Source: Planosporangium thailandense (lineage in GTDB: Bacteria; Actinomycetota; Actinomycetes; Mycobacteriales; Micromonosporaceae). From it: DNA of 64,000 nucleotides. Position 1 is the first letter of the stretch, and every line of letters starts with the position of its first letter. The position numbers were made by a program, and so were the translations under genes. This document shows positions 7,366-16,793 of the stretch, piece by piece. Location: assembly GCF_011947195.1 (NCBI RefSeq), contig NZ_JAATVY010000006.1:222328-286327 (forward strand), in the 5' to 3' direction. The notes below the pieces were generated by a model. The model saw only the letters and a program-made list of their open reading frames with translations. It searched no databases and was not told the origin of the DNA.

Positions 7366-9306
7366 TCACCGGCGCACCGGGTTGGTCACCTGAGCCGGAG
7401 CCGGCTCACGGACGCCCCCGTCGCGCTGGTCCGAGATGAACGCCGACACCCAGGCCAGTGGGGCGTTCCAGTTGATGGTCAGTTCGTTGCCCGCGAAGGC
7501 CATCACGTCGTCGACGTAGCAGTACTGCGGCGCGCAGCCGGCCAGCTTGGCCTTTGCCACGTCGTCCTCGTTTCCGGAGTTGGCGCCACCGGCGAGCGCA
7601 CCCTTCGGCGGGGCGGGCAGCCGCTTGTCGAGCGAGTGGGCGTACCAGCGGGAGTGCTGGTTGTGGGAGTAGTTCGTGCCGTACCCGGTCACGTACGACC
7701 GGTCCAGCACGTTGCGGCCGAGGACGTAGTCCATGCCCTGCAGCACCCCGTCGCGGTACTTCGCGTCGCCGGTGAGGTCGTACGCGGTCGCGATGACGAC
7801 CAGGTTGTTGAGCACCATGCTGTTGGAGCCCCAGTCGTACCGGTTGTCCGACGGGGCGTAGGGCGTGCCGTACGGGTTGGCCCGCAGCGTCGCCAGGTAC
7901 CGGTCGGCGCCCTGCACGACCGACCGGCGGACCGCGTCCCGGTCGGGCAGGTTGTTCGGCACGGTGGCCAGGTCGAGCCGGCCCAGCGCGGCGACGTGGT
8001 CCCAGCCGAACCCGCGCTCGCTCCAGATGTCGGCCGTGTGCTGGGGCGAGGCGTGCAGGAAGTCGGCGTACTGCTGCTCGCCGGTGGTCAGGTACAGCTC
8101 CGCGGCCGCCCAGTAGAACTCGTCGGAGACGTCGGTGTCGCCGTACCCGCCACCGCCCGAGCCGCTGTCGCCGGAGGCGTACATCGAGGGGTGCGCCTTG
8201 GCCGCGGCCCACGCCGCCTTCGCGGCCGCCAGGTTCCGCTCCGCGAAGGCGCGGTCGTACGGGGCGAACACGCGGGCCGCCTGCGCCGCGGTCGCGGCGA
8301 GGTTGAGCGTCGCCGCCGTGGACGGCGGGTACAGCACCCGCTTCTTCGTGTCCTGGTCGGGCCGCGTCGGCAGGGTGGTCCAGCTGTCGTCCTGGACCTT
8401 GTGGTGGGCCATGCCGGCCAGCGGCTTACCGGCCGGTACCTGCATCCTGAGCAGGAACTCCTGCTCCCAGCGCGCCTCGTCCAGGATGTCCGGCACGCCG
8501 TTGTGGCTCTCCGGGATGGCCAGCGCGCCGTCACCGAGCTTCGCGGCGCCGCCCGTCGGCGCGGTCCTGCTGCGCTCGAACTCGTTCATCAGCTGGTACA
8601 CGGAGATGCCGCCGTTGACCACGTACTTGCCCTGGTCGCCGGCGTCGTACCAGCCGCCGGCGACGTTCAGCGTGTAGTCGCACCCGTTGTTGACGCAGGG
8701 CACGGCGCGGTCGCCGGTCTCCCCCGCCGAGACGTGACCGGCGGGCCGGCCGTACCCGGGCCGCAGCCTGTCGTCGATGGCGATGCCGCTGCGCTGGGTA
8801 TAGTAGAACTTCAGCGCGTCCTGCCGCAGCCCGTCGTACACGTCGGCCCCGATGGCGAACGGGTGGCTCGCCTCGCCGCCGACCACCAGCCGGTACCCCT
8901 TGCCGGGGGTGGTGTACGCGCTGAAGTCGATGGCGTGGACCGACTGCGCCGAGGCGGCGTCCATGCCCCGCGGCGTGGTGAGGCCGCTGGCCACCGTCTT
9001 GCCGGCGGCGTTGCGGAGCTGCCAGGGCACGCCGGTGCCCGCGTCGCTGGCGACGGTGGCGTTCTTCGGGCCGTCCGGCAGGTACCCGACCTGGTTGACA
9101 CGCACCTCCGGGCCGGTGCCCGACCGGTACATCTCGGGCACGGCGCCGCTCGGCGCGGCGGCGCTGACGCCGGCCGGTTCGGCGGCGTCCGCGTACGCGG
9201 CGGTCGCGCCCGGCGCGACGGCGAGGAGTCCGGTGGCGGTGAGCGCGGTCGCGGCGGTGACCGCCGCGCGCATCCGAGCTGACCAGTGGCGCCGACTGAG
9301 GATCAC
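7366..9306 (-). CDS. Secreted glycoside hydrolase family 9 endoglucanase
   Basis: A 646-residue secreted enzyme. It has a signal peptide (about 1-38; twin Arg near RRHWSARMR but no strict Tat motif), then an N-terminal Ig-like CelD_N domain (about 66-155, starting [11 protein letters not shown]), then the (alpha/alpha)6 GH9 barrel. Active-site features are present: [13 protein letters not shown] with Asp221 and Asp224 (base), the His segment [14 protein letters not shown], and the proton donor Glu608 in [14 protein letters not shown]. No carbohydrate-binding module is seen, so soluble or amorphous beta-1,4-glucan or a related glucan is the likely substrate. No CebR-type box was seen upstream; a different palindrome lies at 9429-9445. 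Confidence 0.93.
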   Translation of the reverse strand: MILSRRHWSARMRAAVTAATALTATGLLAVAPGATAAYADAAEPAGVSAAAPSGAVPEMYRSGTGPEVRVNQVGYLPDGPKNATVASDAGTGVPWQLRNAAGKTVASGLTTPRGMDAASAQSVHAIDFSAYTTPGKGYRLVVGGEASHPFAIGADVYDGLRQDALKFYYTQRSGIAIDDRLRPGYGRPAGHVSAGETGDRAVPCVNNGCDYTLNVAGGWYDAGDQGKYVVNGGISVYQLMNEFERSRTAPTGGAAKLGDGALAIPESHNGVPDILDEARWEQEFLLRMQVPAGKPLAGMAHHKVQDDSWTTLPTRPDQDTKKRVLYPPSTAATLNLAATAAQAARVFAPYDRAFAERNLAAAKAAWAAAKAHPSMYASGDSGSGGGGYGDTDVSDEFYWAAAELYLTTGEQQYADFLHASPQHTADIWSERGFGWDHVAALGRLDLATVPNNLPDRDAVRRSVVQGADRYLATLRANPYGTPYAPSDNRYDWGSNSMVLNNLVVIATAYDLTGDAKYRDGVLQGMDYVLGRNVLDRSYVTGYGTNYSHNQHSRWYAHSLDKRLPAPPKGALAGGANSGNEDDVAKAKLAGCAPQYCYVDDVMAFAGNELTINWNAPLAWVSAFISDQRDGGVREPAPAQVTNPVRR

Positions 9307-9428
9307 GTGCTCTCCCGGGGGTCGATTCGGGCCGCCATGCTAGCCAGATGCGTTACGAATCGACCACGGAGAGCGATATTTCCTGACGTTCGGCAGGAGT
9401 TTGGGTGGTTTTACCCGTGAGACCTGGG

Positions 9429-9445
9429 TCACCCGTAACGGGTGA
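9429..9445. promoter_or_regulatory. Perfect 17-bp palindrome between GH9 and polX
   Basis: TCACCCGTAACGGGTGA has 8-bp perfect arms around a central A. A further half-site, ACCCGTGAG, lies 12 bp to the left (9414-9422). It sits 53 bp before polX and 123 bp before the GH9 start, so it could be an operator for either gene. The cognate regulator is unknown. Confidence 0.5.
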
Positions 9446-9497
9446 GCCGGCCTGGCGCCACCCCGTCCACGCCAGGTGTCCGCCTAGACTGGGCCGT

Positions 9498-11270
9498 ATG
9501 GGCCGGCCGAACGAGGCCGTCGAGGCGCTCCTGCAGGAGTTCGCCGACCTGCTCGCGATCACCAACGGCGAGCCCTACAAGATCCGCGCCTACGAGAACG
9601 CGGCCCGGACCGTCGCCGGCTACCCCGTCGACGTGTCCGGCCTCGACCTGCGCGGCCTCCGCGAGATCCCCAACGTGGGGAAGTCGATCGCCGAAAAGAT
9701 CATCGAGTACTTCGCCACCGGCCACGTCGCCGCGCTCGACCAGCTACGCGAGGAGATCCCGGCCGGCGTACGGGAGCTGGTGACCATCCCCACGCTCGGT
9801 CCGCGCAAGGCGATGATCCTCTACTCCCAGCTGGGGATCGCCTCGGTGGACCAGCTGGAGGACGCGATCCACTCCGGCCTGCTCGAAGAGCAGCACGGAT
9901 TCGGCCCCAAGACGGCCGCCAACCTCCTGCACGGCATCGAACTGCTCGCGCGCAGCAGCGGACGGGTCCTCCTCGACGAGGCCATGGCGGTCGCCGAGGA
10001 GGTCACCCGGGCGCTGTCGGCCCATCCCGCCTGCCTCACGTGCGCGTACGCCGGATCGCTGCGCCGGATGCGCGAGACCGTCGGTGACGTCGACCTGCTC
10101 GCCGCCTCGACCGACTCCGGCCCGGTGATGGAGGCGCTCACCCACCTGCCCCTCGTCGGCGAGGTCATCGCGCACGGCCCGACCAAGACCTCGGTGCGCA
10201 CCACCACCGGACTCCAGGTCGATCTGCGCGTCGTCACGCCGCAGTCGTGGGGCGCGGCGCTGCAGTACTTCACCGGCTCCAAGGAGCACAACATCCGGGT
10301 ACGTGAGATCGCCGTGCGCAAGGGGCTCAAGCTGTCCGAGTACGGGCTGTTCCGCATCGACGACGACGCGCTCGTGGTCTCGGAGACCGAGGAGGCGGTC
10401 TACGCGAAGCTCGACCTGGCCTGGATCCCGCCGACGCTGCGCGAAGACCGCGGCGAGATCGAGGCGGCCCGGACCGGGCGCCTCCCCGATCTGGTCACGA
10501 TCGCCGACATCCGGGGTGACCTGCACACCCACACGGACCTCACGGACGGAACGGCGTCGCTGACGGACATGCTGGCGGCGGCGAGCGCGCGCGGGTTCCA
10601 CTACTACGCGGTGACCGACCACGCCAAGAGCCTGCCCATGCAGCGGATGACCGACGAGAAGATGCTGGCCCAGCGGGACCGGCTGCGCATGCTCGCCGAC
10701 ACCACGGACCTGGAACTGCTGCACGGCACGGAGCTCAACATCGACCCGGACGGCGAGGTCGACTGGGACGGCGACTTCCTGGCCGGGTTCGACATCCGGG
10801 TCGCCTCGATCCACTCACGCTTCGGCCAGCCGCGCAAGGCGATGACCCGCCGGCTGGTACGCGCCTGCGAGAACCCGTACGTCAACGTCATCGGCCATCC
10901 GACCACCCGGAAGCTCAATCAGCGGCCGCCGGTCAACGCCGACTTCGACGCCGTGTTCGAGGCCGCCGCGGCCACCGGTACCGCAATGGAGATCAACAGC
11001 TGCCCCGACCGGCTGGACCTGCCCGACGACCTGATCCTGCGGGCGCGGCAGCACGGCGTGAAGTTCGCGATCGACACGGACGCGCACGCGGTCGCGCACC
11101 TGGACAACCTGCGGTACGGGGTGGGCACCGCGCAGCGCGGCTGGCTGAGCGCCGACGAGGTCATCAACGCCTGGCCGCTGGACCGGCTGCGGGAGTTCAT
11201 CGCGGCGAAGGTGGCCCGCCTCGCGCCGGTCGGCGCGGGAGCGCGCCGCGCCCGTCAGGGGCGGCACTAG
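9498..11270 (+). CDS. polX: DNA polymerase/3'-5' exonuclease PolX
   Basis: A 590-residue family X polymerase with a C-terminal PHP domain. Residues 1-80 form the helix-hairpin-helix lyase-like domain (GEPYKIRAYENAARTV; IPNVGKSIAEKI), a second HhH lies near 98-112, and the palm has the catalytic aspartates Asp197 and Asp199 (VGDVDLL) and Asp242 (VDLRVV). The PHP domain from about 338 keeps its metal ligands: DLHTHTD, VTDHAKS, HGTELNID, ASIHS, GHPTTR and DTDAHA. The family does gap-filling repair synthesis plus 3'-5' and AP-site processing. The ATG at 9498 gives the conserved MGRPNE start. Its last 4 bp overlap the end of the convergent FUSC-like gene. Confidence 0.93.
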   Translation: MGRPNEAVEALLQEFADLLAITNGEPYKIRAYENAARTVAGYPVDVSGLDLRGLREIPNVGKSIAEKIIEYFATGHVAALDQLREEIPAGVRELVTIPTLGPRKAMILYSQLGIASVDQLEDAIHSGLLEEQHGFGPKTAANLLHGIELLARSSGRVLLDEAMAVAEEVTRALSAHPACLTCAYAGSLRRMRETVGDVDLLAASTDSGPVMEALTHLPLVGEVIAHGPTKTSVRTTTGLQVDLRVVTPQSWGAALQYFTGSKEHNIRVREIAVRKGLKLSEYGLFRIDDDALVVSETEEAVYAKLDLAWIPPTLREDRGEIEAARTGRLPDLVTIADIRGDLHTHTDLTDGTASLTDMLAAASARGFHYYAVTDHAKSLPMQRMTDEKMLAQRDRLRMLADTTDLELLHGTELNIDPDGEVDWDGDFLAGFDIRVASIHSRFGQPRKAMTRRLVRACENPYVNVIGHPTTRKLNQRPPVNADFDAVFEAAAATGTAMEINSCPDRLDLPDDLILRARQHGVKFAIDTDAHAVAHLDNLRYGVGTAQRGWLSADEVINAWPLDRLREFIAAKVARLAPVGAGARRARQGRH

Positions 11271-12739
11271 CCCGGCCCACCACCGCCGCCCTCGCCGGCG
11301 TCGGAACCGGCCGTCTCGGTGCCCCCGGTCCGACCGGCACCCCCGGGCCGACCGGCACCCCCGGGCCGACCGCCGCCGGTCTCGGTGCCGGCGCCACGGC
11401 GGCCGTTGCCGAGGCGCAACCGGGGCAGCCGGCCGATCGTCCGGCGGACGAAGCGGTACCGGCGGTGGGCGTCCTCGTCCGGCACGGGCGACACCCGCCG
11501 CGGTGCGGGCAGCATCGGTCGCAGGTCCTCGGCGGCCTGCGACGCGGCGTCGATGACCAGCCGGGCCGCCTGCCGCTGGCGCTCGACCCCCAGCGGGGAC
11601 CGCCACGGCGCCCGCGGCGGCCGGACGGCGGCCTCGATCTCCACCCGGATCCGGTCGATCGCCGCCAGCAGCGCGCCGTGCTGCTGCCACGCCCCCTGGT
11701 CGGTCTGGGGATCGACCAGCAGCAGTTCGCTGAGCCGGTGACGCCGCTCGTACAGGTGCGACAGGTGCTGCTCGACGCAGCCGCGCGCCTCGTCGAGGCG
11801 GTCGCCGCCGCAGGCGACCTGGACGACGGCGGCCAGCGCGTCGGCGGCGCAGTCGAGGATGTCGGCGAGGATCTCGCGTACCTGCGGCGAGTACGCCTCC
11901 GCCTCGTCGCCGACGGTGAGGGTGTGGTCGTACAGCGCCCTGGCGACGTGGCGCACCGACACGTAGCAGTGTTCGAGACCGGTGAGGGCGGTGCGCAGCC
12001 GCGGCTGGGCCTCCCGCGCCCGGGCGCCGCGCGGGTTGAGCCGCGCGCTCTGCTCGGCGCGCCCGAGCTGCTGGTCGGCGCGCAACACCTCGCGCCCCAG
12101 CGTGCGGGCCTCGGCCAGCCAGTGTTCGGACGCGTCCCGCGACCACTCGGTGCGCAGTTGATTCGCCAGCCCCCGCAGGTAATCGGCCATCCGCCCGGCG
12201 AGCTCGCCGATGGCCTGGCTGGCCGGCTGAACGTGCAGTGGCGGCGCGATCACGGCGTTCACCACGATGCCGACGGCGGCGCCGATCAGCGTCTCGGACA
12301 CCCGGCCGACGGCCGCCGACTCGACACCGCCGACGGCGAGGATCAGCATCGCGGTGATCGGTACTTCCAGCAGATGCGGCCCCAGTCGCACCAGCTCACC
12401 GACGACGAGCGCCACCGCGATGATTCCACCGAGGCTCCACCAGGTCAGCCCCACGAACGACGCCACCGCGACCGCGACCAGCACCCCCGCGACGACGCTC
12501 AGGATCCGCTCCAGGCCGTGCTCGACGGTTTCGTACATCGTCAGCTGGACGACCAGCAGTGAGGTCAGGGGTGCGAGCACCGGCTGAGCGCTGGTGTGCA
12601 GGCGCTCGGCGATCACGAACGAGAGGATCGCAGCCAGGGTGATCTTGGCGGTGCGCACGCCGAACCCGCGACCTCTGCGCAGCAGCTCCGCGGACGGTTC
12701 GCGACCCAGACGGAGCCGTAGCCGACGTGTCAGGCTCAT
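11267..12739 (-). CDS. FUSC/aromatic-acid-exporter-like membrane protein
   Basis: A 490-residue protein. Residues 25-170 hold about five to six membrane helices (FGVRTAKITLAAILSFVIAE, then LTSLLVVQLTMYETVEHGLE, GGIIAVALVVGELVRLGPH, AMLILAVGG). A long cytoplasmic helical region follows and then a Gly/Thr-rich tail with repeated GGAGR units (about 445-490). This is the layout of the FUSC and aromatic-acid-exporter group, proposed to export aromatic acids or other amphipathic compounds; the substrate is unknown here. It is convergent with polX and overlaps it by 4 bp. The low-complexity tail comes from short repeats around 11310-11380. Confidence 0.75.
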   Translation of the reverse strand: MSLTRRLRLRLGREPSAELLRRGRGFGVRTAKITLAAILSFVIAERLHTSAQPVLAPLTSLLVVQLTMYETVEHGLERILSVVAGVLVAVAVASFVGLTWWSLGGIIAVALVVGELVRLGPHLLEVPITAMLILAVGGVESAAVGRVSETLIGAAVGIVVNAVIAPPLHVQPASQAIGELAGRMADYLRGLANQLRTEWSRDASEHWLAEARTLGREVLRADQQLGRAEQSARLNPRGARAREAQPRLRTALTGLEHCYVSVRHVARALYDHTLTVGDEAEAYSPQVREILADILDCAADALAAVVQVACGGDRLDEARGCVEQHLSHLYERRHRLSELLLVDPQTDQGAWQQHGALLAAIDRIRVEIEAAVRPPRAPWRSPLGVERQRQAARLVIDAASQAAEDLRPMLPAPRRVSPVPDEDAHRRYRFVRRTIGRLPRLRLGNGRRGAGTETGGGRPGGAGRPGGAGRTGGTETAGSDAGEGGGGGPG

Positions 12740-12932
12740 TCCGCTGGTACCCGATACCCGGGTGCCGGTGCCATCTAACGACCGAAGTCACACCGGACAG
12801 ACATCCGTGCAGGCCGGCCGGCGACGAGCGCCGTTTAGACATCGACGGCCACTGGGTATCACGGTGCCACCCGCCGGCGGAGCCCACAACCGCCGGCGGC
12901 CCCTCACCAATTTCTCGAGCTCGGAGGCGGCC

Positions 12933-13139
12933 GTGCGCACGGGAGGTATAGGCGGCGTCATCATCCTCATCTGGCTGATCATCGGCGCCGTGGCGGCGGG
13001 TCAGCGTGGCTATTTCAACAGCTCCAACGACAACTGCGCGAAAGCGGGCACCACGGTGGTCACCGTCCTCGCCGGGCCGTTGAACTACCTGGGCGTCAAC
13101 CCGAAGGTCAACTGCAAGGTGCCGCAGCCGTCCCAGTGA
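12933..13139 (+). CDS. Small single-helix membrane protein, unknown
   Basis: A 68-residue protein read from a GTG with a GGAGG site 5 nt upstream. It begins VRTGGIGG, has one membrane helix (about 9-24, VIILIWLIIGAVAAG), and then a short extracytoplasmic part with two cysteines (NDNCAK and VNCKV) that could pair outside the cell. Similar short proteins occur widely in actinomycetes without known role. The strong ribosome site and the hairpin directly after its stop support a real, monocistronic gene. Confidence 0.65.
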   Translation: MRTGGIGGVIILIWLIIGAVAAGQRGYFNSSNDNCAKAGTTVVTVLAGPLNYLGVNPKVNCKVPQPSQ

Positions 13140-13149
13140 CCGGCGAGGA

Positions 13150-13170
13150 GGCACCCTCCTTCAGGGTGCC
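13150..13170 (+). terminator. Hairpin after the small membrane protein gene
   Basis: GGCACCCT (13150-13157) pairs perfectly with AGGGTGCC (13163-13170) across a 5-nt loop. It lies 10 bp after the stop codon of the gene at 12933-13139, with a short CTTCC tail. A factor-independent terminator is likely. Confidence 0.65.
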
Positions 13171-13334
13171 CTTCCGCCCGGCCGGATCGAACCCGGGCGA
13201 CGGCGGACGCATGATCATCTAGCCGTACTTTCAGCCATTTCCCGGTGTCACGTCCGTCGCAAGCCCAACAGTTCACCAGATCTTGACTTCTGACCTGTTA
13301 GACAGGAGCTGGGCTAGACGCGGACGAGGAGATC

Positions 13335-14597
13335 ATGAAACGACAACGGCGGGCGGTACTGCTCACGGCACTGGCGGCGACGCTCGCGCTCAGCGGCTGC
13401 GGCGGCACGGCCAACAGGTTCGTCAAGCCGGGCGCCAGCGCCTCGCCCACCCCGGCCCTGCACGTCAACCCGGCGGACAACGCCACCGACATCCCCGTCT
13501 CAGCCGAGGTCGGGCTCCAGGACGCCGGCGACAAGCTGACCGCCGTCCAGCTCGCCGACGCGGGCGGCAAGTCCATCTCCGGCAAGCTCCGCGACGACGC
13601 CAGCTCCTGGGTACCGGACGAGCCCCTCGACTACGCCACCACCTACACGGCGAAGGTCACCGCCACGTCGACCAGCGGCAAGAGCGTCACGGGCACCAGC
13701 AGGTTCACCACCATGCAGCGGCCCACCAGCCGCATGGACGCCCACCTCTACATGTCCGACAACGCCGTGTACGGGCAGGCCATGCCGATCGTCGTCGAGT
13801 TCAAGCAGGGCGGGGTGGCCCCTGCCGACCGCGCCGCGGTCGAGCGCCGGCTGTTCGTCACCAGCGATCCACCGCAGCCGGGCGTCTGGCACTGGGACAG
13901 CAACACCCAGGTCGAGTACCGGCCGAAGGACTTCTGGCAGCCCAGTACCAAGATTCACGGCCGGTTCGCGCTCGGCGGCCTGCCGGTCGGCGGCGGCCGC
14001 TACGGCCAGCAGGACATCACGATCGACGCCTCGATCGACACGGTACGGAGGCAGATCGAGGTCGACAACGCGACCAAGCAGCTGACGGCCAAGCAGGACG
14101 GCGCGGTGGTCAAGACGATGGCGGTCAGCCTCGGCAGCCCGCAGCACCCCTCCTTCTACGGCACCATGCCGATCATGGAGAAGTACGACAAGACGACGTT
14201 CGACTCGTCGACCTACGGCACGCCGGTCAACTCCCCCGAGGGCTACCGCACCGACGTCCAGTACGCCGAGCGGCTGACCTGGGACGGCCAGTTCATCCAC
14301 GCAGCGCCGTGGTCGGTGGCGCAGCAGGGCCACACCAACGTGTCGCACGGCTGCGTCAACGTCTCCACCGACAACGGCCAGTGGATCTACGACTGGGTGA
14401 AGGTGGGCGACCCGGTCATCGTCAAAGGCACCGAGGTACCGCTCGGCCAGGGCAATGGCTGGACGGCGTGGAACCTGCCCTGGGACCAGTACGTGAAGGG
14501 CAGCGCGCTGGCCGACGTCGGTCAGTCCACCGGAGCGACGCCCGCGCCGTCGGCGACCGACGCCGCCGACGCGCAGCCGAACCCGTCGGCCTCCTGA
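13335..14597 (+). CDS. L,D-transpeptidase (YkuD) lipoprotein with Ig-like domains
   Basis: A 420-residue lipoprotein with signal peptide and lipobox LSGC (Cys22). One or two Ig-like domains follow (about 42-240, beginning LHVNPADNATDIPVSAEVG), then the YkuD catalytic domain (about 245-370) with the signature HTNVSHGCVNVS. Catalytic Cys340 and His338 are intact. The tail is Ala/Pro/Ser rich. The architecture equals mycobacterial Ldt enzymes such as LdtMt2, which make 3-3 cross-links between meso-DAP residues of peptidoglycan and resist most penicillins. It should act on the outer face of the membrane. The ATG at 13335 follows GAGGAG closely; it stands as a single gene. Confidence 0.93.
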   Translation: MKRQRRAVLLTALAATLALSGCGGTANRFVKPGASASPTPALHVNPADNATDIPVSAEVGLQDAGDKLTAVQLADAGGKSISGKLRDDASSWVPDEPLDYATTYTAKVTATSTSGKSVTGTSRFTTMQRPTSRMDAHLYMSDNAVYGQAMPIVVEFKQGGVAPADRAAVERRLFVTSDPPQPGVWHWDSNTQVEYRPKDFWQPSTKIHGRFALGGLPVGGGRYGQQDITIDASIDTVRRQIEVDNATKQLTAKQDGAVVKTMAVSLGSPQHPSFYGTMPIMEKYDKTTFDSSTYGTPVNSPEGYRTDVQYAERLTWDGQFIHAAPWSVAQQGHTNVSHGCVNVSTDNGQWIYDWVKVGDPVIVKGTEVPLGQGNGWTAWNLPWDQYVKGSALADVGQSTGATPAPSATDAADAQPNPSAS

Positions 14598-14610
14598 GTC
14601 GGACAGCGGC

Positions 14611-14633
14611 GGCGGTCACCTCCTGCGACCGCC
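14611..14633 (+). terminator. Short hairpin after the L,D-transpeptidase gene
   Basis: GGCGGTC (14611-14617) pairs with GACCGCC (14627-14633) across a 9-nt loop, 14 bp after the stop. It has no T-run. It is a plausible terminator before the MBL gene. Confidence 0.45.
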
Positions 14634-14702
14634 GGTGGCGCCGCGGTGCCCGTCCCGGCACACTGACCCCGATCAGGTTGACGGGCGGAAGGTGGGCGTG
14701 AG

Positions 14703-15875
14703 ATGCGCATGACAGGCCGTGACGGCCGGTGCGGCGATCCCGACGCACGGGCGACGACCCCGTCGTCGCGCGGGAACCGGATCCTCGCCGCGGTGGCGAC
14801 CACCGCCGTCGTCGCCACCGCAGCCGTGGCGCTGCGCACCGTCCGCGACGCGCTCGGCGCGGCCCCGACGGGCGAGCGGGCGGCCCGGATACGGCGCTCG
14901 CCGCAGTTCCGCGACGGAGCCTTCCGCAACCCGGTACCCGCCCACGTGATGCCCCCGGGCTCCGCCGCACAGACGCTGCGCGACCTGTTGACCGACCGGC
15001 ACCGGCGCCGGCCGTCGGGCGCCGTGCCGCTGGTCGCCCCCGCCGTCGACGACCCGCCGCCCGCCGACGGCCTGCACGTCACCTGGTACGGCCACTCCTC
15101 CGCCCTGGTCGAGATCGACGGCCGGCGGGTGCTGTTCGACCCGGTCTGGAGTGACCGCTGCTCCCCCTCACCCTGGGTAGGGCCGCGCCGGCTGCACCGG
15201 CCGCCGGTGCCCCTGGACCGGCTGCCGCAGGTCGACGCGATCGTCATCTCCCACGACCACTACGACCACCTCGACATGGCGACCGTCCGGGCGCTGACCC
15301 GCACCCGGTCGGCGCCGTTCGTGGTACCTCTCGGCGTCGGCGCGCACCTCGCCCACTGGCAGGTGCCGGCGGACCGGATCATCGAACTGGACTGGGACGA
15401 GTCCGTCTCCGTCGCCGGGCTGCGCCTGACCGCGACCGCCGCCCGGCACTTCTCCGGGCGCGCGTTCGCCCGGGACAACACCCTGTGGGCGTCGTGGGCG
15501 GTGACCGGACCGACCCGCCGGGTCTTCTACAGCGGGGACTCCGGGTACTTCGACGGCTACGCCGCCATCGGGGCCGCGTACGGCCCCTTCGACGCGACCC
15601 TCATCCAGATCGGCGCGTACGCCAGCACCTGGCCGGACATCCACATGACGCCCGAGGAAGGCGTCGCCGCCCACCTCGACCTGCGCGGCGGGCTGCTCAT
15701 CCCGCTGCACTGGGGCACGTTCAACCTGGCGTTCCACGATTGGAGCGAGCCGGTCGACCGGGTGTGGCGCGAGGCGAAGGCCCGCGACGTCACGCTGGCC
15801 GTGCCCCGGCCCGGCGAGCGCGTCGACGTCGACGACCCGCCGCCGGTGGACGGCTGGTGGCAACCGATCGCCTGA
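14703..15875 (+). CDS. MBL-fold metallohydrolase (NAPE-PLD/UlaG-like)
   Basis: A 390-residue protein. After a basic, Ala-rich N-terminal stretch with a possible membrane anchor at about 20-40 (ILAAVATTAVVATAAVALRTV), the metallo-beta-lactamase domain starts at about 120 (LHVTWYGHSSALVEIDG). The two-metal site is HDHYDHLD at about 183-190, with further ligands in ARHFSGR, YSGDSGY and IPLHWGTFN. This set matches the lactonase/phospholipase group that includes NAPE-PLD and UlaG, so hydrolysis of a phosphodiester or lactone is likely. The substrate is not known. The anchor suggests it works at the membrane. Confidence 0.8.
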   Translation: MRMTGRDGRCGDPDARATTPSSRGNRILAAVATTAVVATAAVALRTVRDALGAAPTGERAARIRRSPQFRDGAFRNPVPAHVMPPGSAAQTLRDLLTDRHRRRPSGAVPLVAPAVDDPPPADGLHVTWYGHSSALVEIDGRRVLFDPVWSDRCSPSPWVGPRRLHRPPVPLDRLPQVDAIVISHDHYDHLDMATVRALTRTRSAPFVVPLGVGAHLAHWQVPADRIIELDWDESVSVAGLRLTATAARHFSGRAFARDNTLWASWAVTGPTRRVFYSGDSGYFDGYAAIGAAYGPFDATLIQIGAYASTWPDIHMTPEEGVAAHLDLRGGLLIPLHWGTFNLAFHDWSEPVDRVWREAKARDVTLAVPRPGERVDVDDPPPVDGWWQPIA

Positions 15876-15886
15876 CGTCGATCCCA

Positions 15887-15937
15887 TTGACATTGGAGAA
15901 TGTGGATGGTTGTCTCCATCTGACAGGAAGGTTGCCT
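15887..15937 (+). promoter_or_regulatory. Candidate promoter and operator of the chitosanase gene
   Basis: A -35-like TTGACA (15887-15892) is followed after 17 bp by a weak -10 (TTGTCT, 15910-15915). Just past the expected start point lies the imperfect inverted repeat AGGAA-GGT-TGCCT (15925-15937). This resembles the palindromic operators reported for chitosanase genes under CsnR-type ROK repressors, but the match to that box is from memory and no such repressor is in the window. Confidence 0.4.
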
Positions 15938-15963
15938 ATCAATTCCTGAACCGGAGGCGATCC

Positions 15964-16779
15964 GTGCGAATTCGAGGCAGGTTCATCGGCATTGCCGCTG
16001 TCGTGGCGCTCGCGGCGGCCGTCCCGCTCGTGCTCAACCACGCGGCGGGAGCCAGCACCGCGCGCGGTGCGAAATCAGGGGTCGACCTGACCGACCCCCA
16101 CAAGAAGGACATCGCGATGCAGTTGGTGTCCAGCGCGGAGAACTCGTCACTGGACTGGAAGGCGCAGTACAAGTACATCGAGGACATCGGCGACGGGCGC
16201 GGCTACACCGCCGGGATCATCGGGTTCTGCTCCGGCACCGGAGACATGCTCGACCTCGTCCAGCTGTACACCAACCGAAAGCCGGGCAACGTCCTGGCCA
16301 AGTACCTGCCGGCGCTGCGGAAGGTCAACGGGACCGACTCGCACGCCGGGCTCGACCCGACCTTCACCCGGGACTGGGTCACCGCCGCCAAGGATCCGGC
16401 CTTCCAGCAGGCCCAGAACGACGAACGCGACCGCGTGTACTTCAACCCGGCCGTGTCGCAGGCGAAGAAGGACGGCCTGCGCGCGCTCGGCCAGTTCGCC
16501 TACTACGACGCGGCGGTCATGCACGGCCCCGACGGGCTCGGCGCGATCCGTTCGAACGCGCTGAAGAAGGCGAAGCCACCCGCCCAGGGCGGCGACGAGG
16601 TGAAGTACCTGAACGCGTTCCTCGACGCCCGCGTCGTGGAGATGAAGAAGGAGGAGGCCCACTCCGACACCAGCCGCGTCGACACCGAGCAGCGGGTGTT
16701 CCTCAGGAACGGCAACCTCGACCTCGATCCGCCGCTGTCGTGGAAGGTCTACGGCGACCCGTACACGATCCCCAGGTAG
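15964..16779 (+). CDS. csn: Secreted GH46 chitosanase
   Basis: A 271-residue secreted enzyme. The signal peptide covers about 1-34 (RGRFIGIAAVVALAAAVPLV ... ASTA). The mature part matches family GH46: AMQLVSSAENSSLDW carries catalytic acid Glu59, and IEDIGDGRGYTAGIIGF carries catalytic Asp77. Their 18-residue spacing equals Glu22/Asp40 of the Streptomyces N174 enzyme. It hydrolyses beta-1,4-linked glucosamine in chitosan outside the cell. I chose the GTG at 15964 with GGAGG 8 nt upstream; an earlier in-frame start near 15910 would place the promoter and operator inside the gene. The next gene starts 14 bp after the stop and may be co-transcribed. Confidence 0.93.
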   Translation: MRIRGRFIGIAAVVALAAAVPLVLNHAAGASTARGAKSGVDLTDPHKKDIAMQLVSSAENSSLDWKAQYKYIEDIGDGRGYTAGIIGFCSGTGDMLDLVQLYTNRKPGNVLAKYLPALRKVNGTDSHAGLDPTFTRDWVTAAKDPAFQQAQNDERDRVYFNPAVSQAKKDGLRALGQFAYYDAAVMHGPDGLGAIRSNALKKAKPPAQGGDEVKYLNAFLDARVVEMKKEEAHSDTSRVDTEQRVFLRNGNLDLDPPLSWKVYGDPYTIPR

Positions 16780-16793
16780 GCGAGACTGCACCT

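Noticed and set aside
9307..9497. CebR cellulose-utilisation box before the GH9 gene
   Set aside because: No TGGGAGCGCTCCCA-like sequence was seen; only an unrelated palindrome is present.
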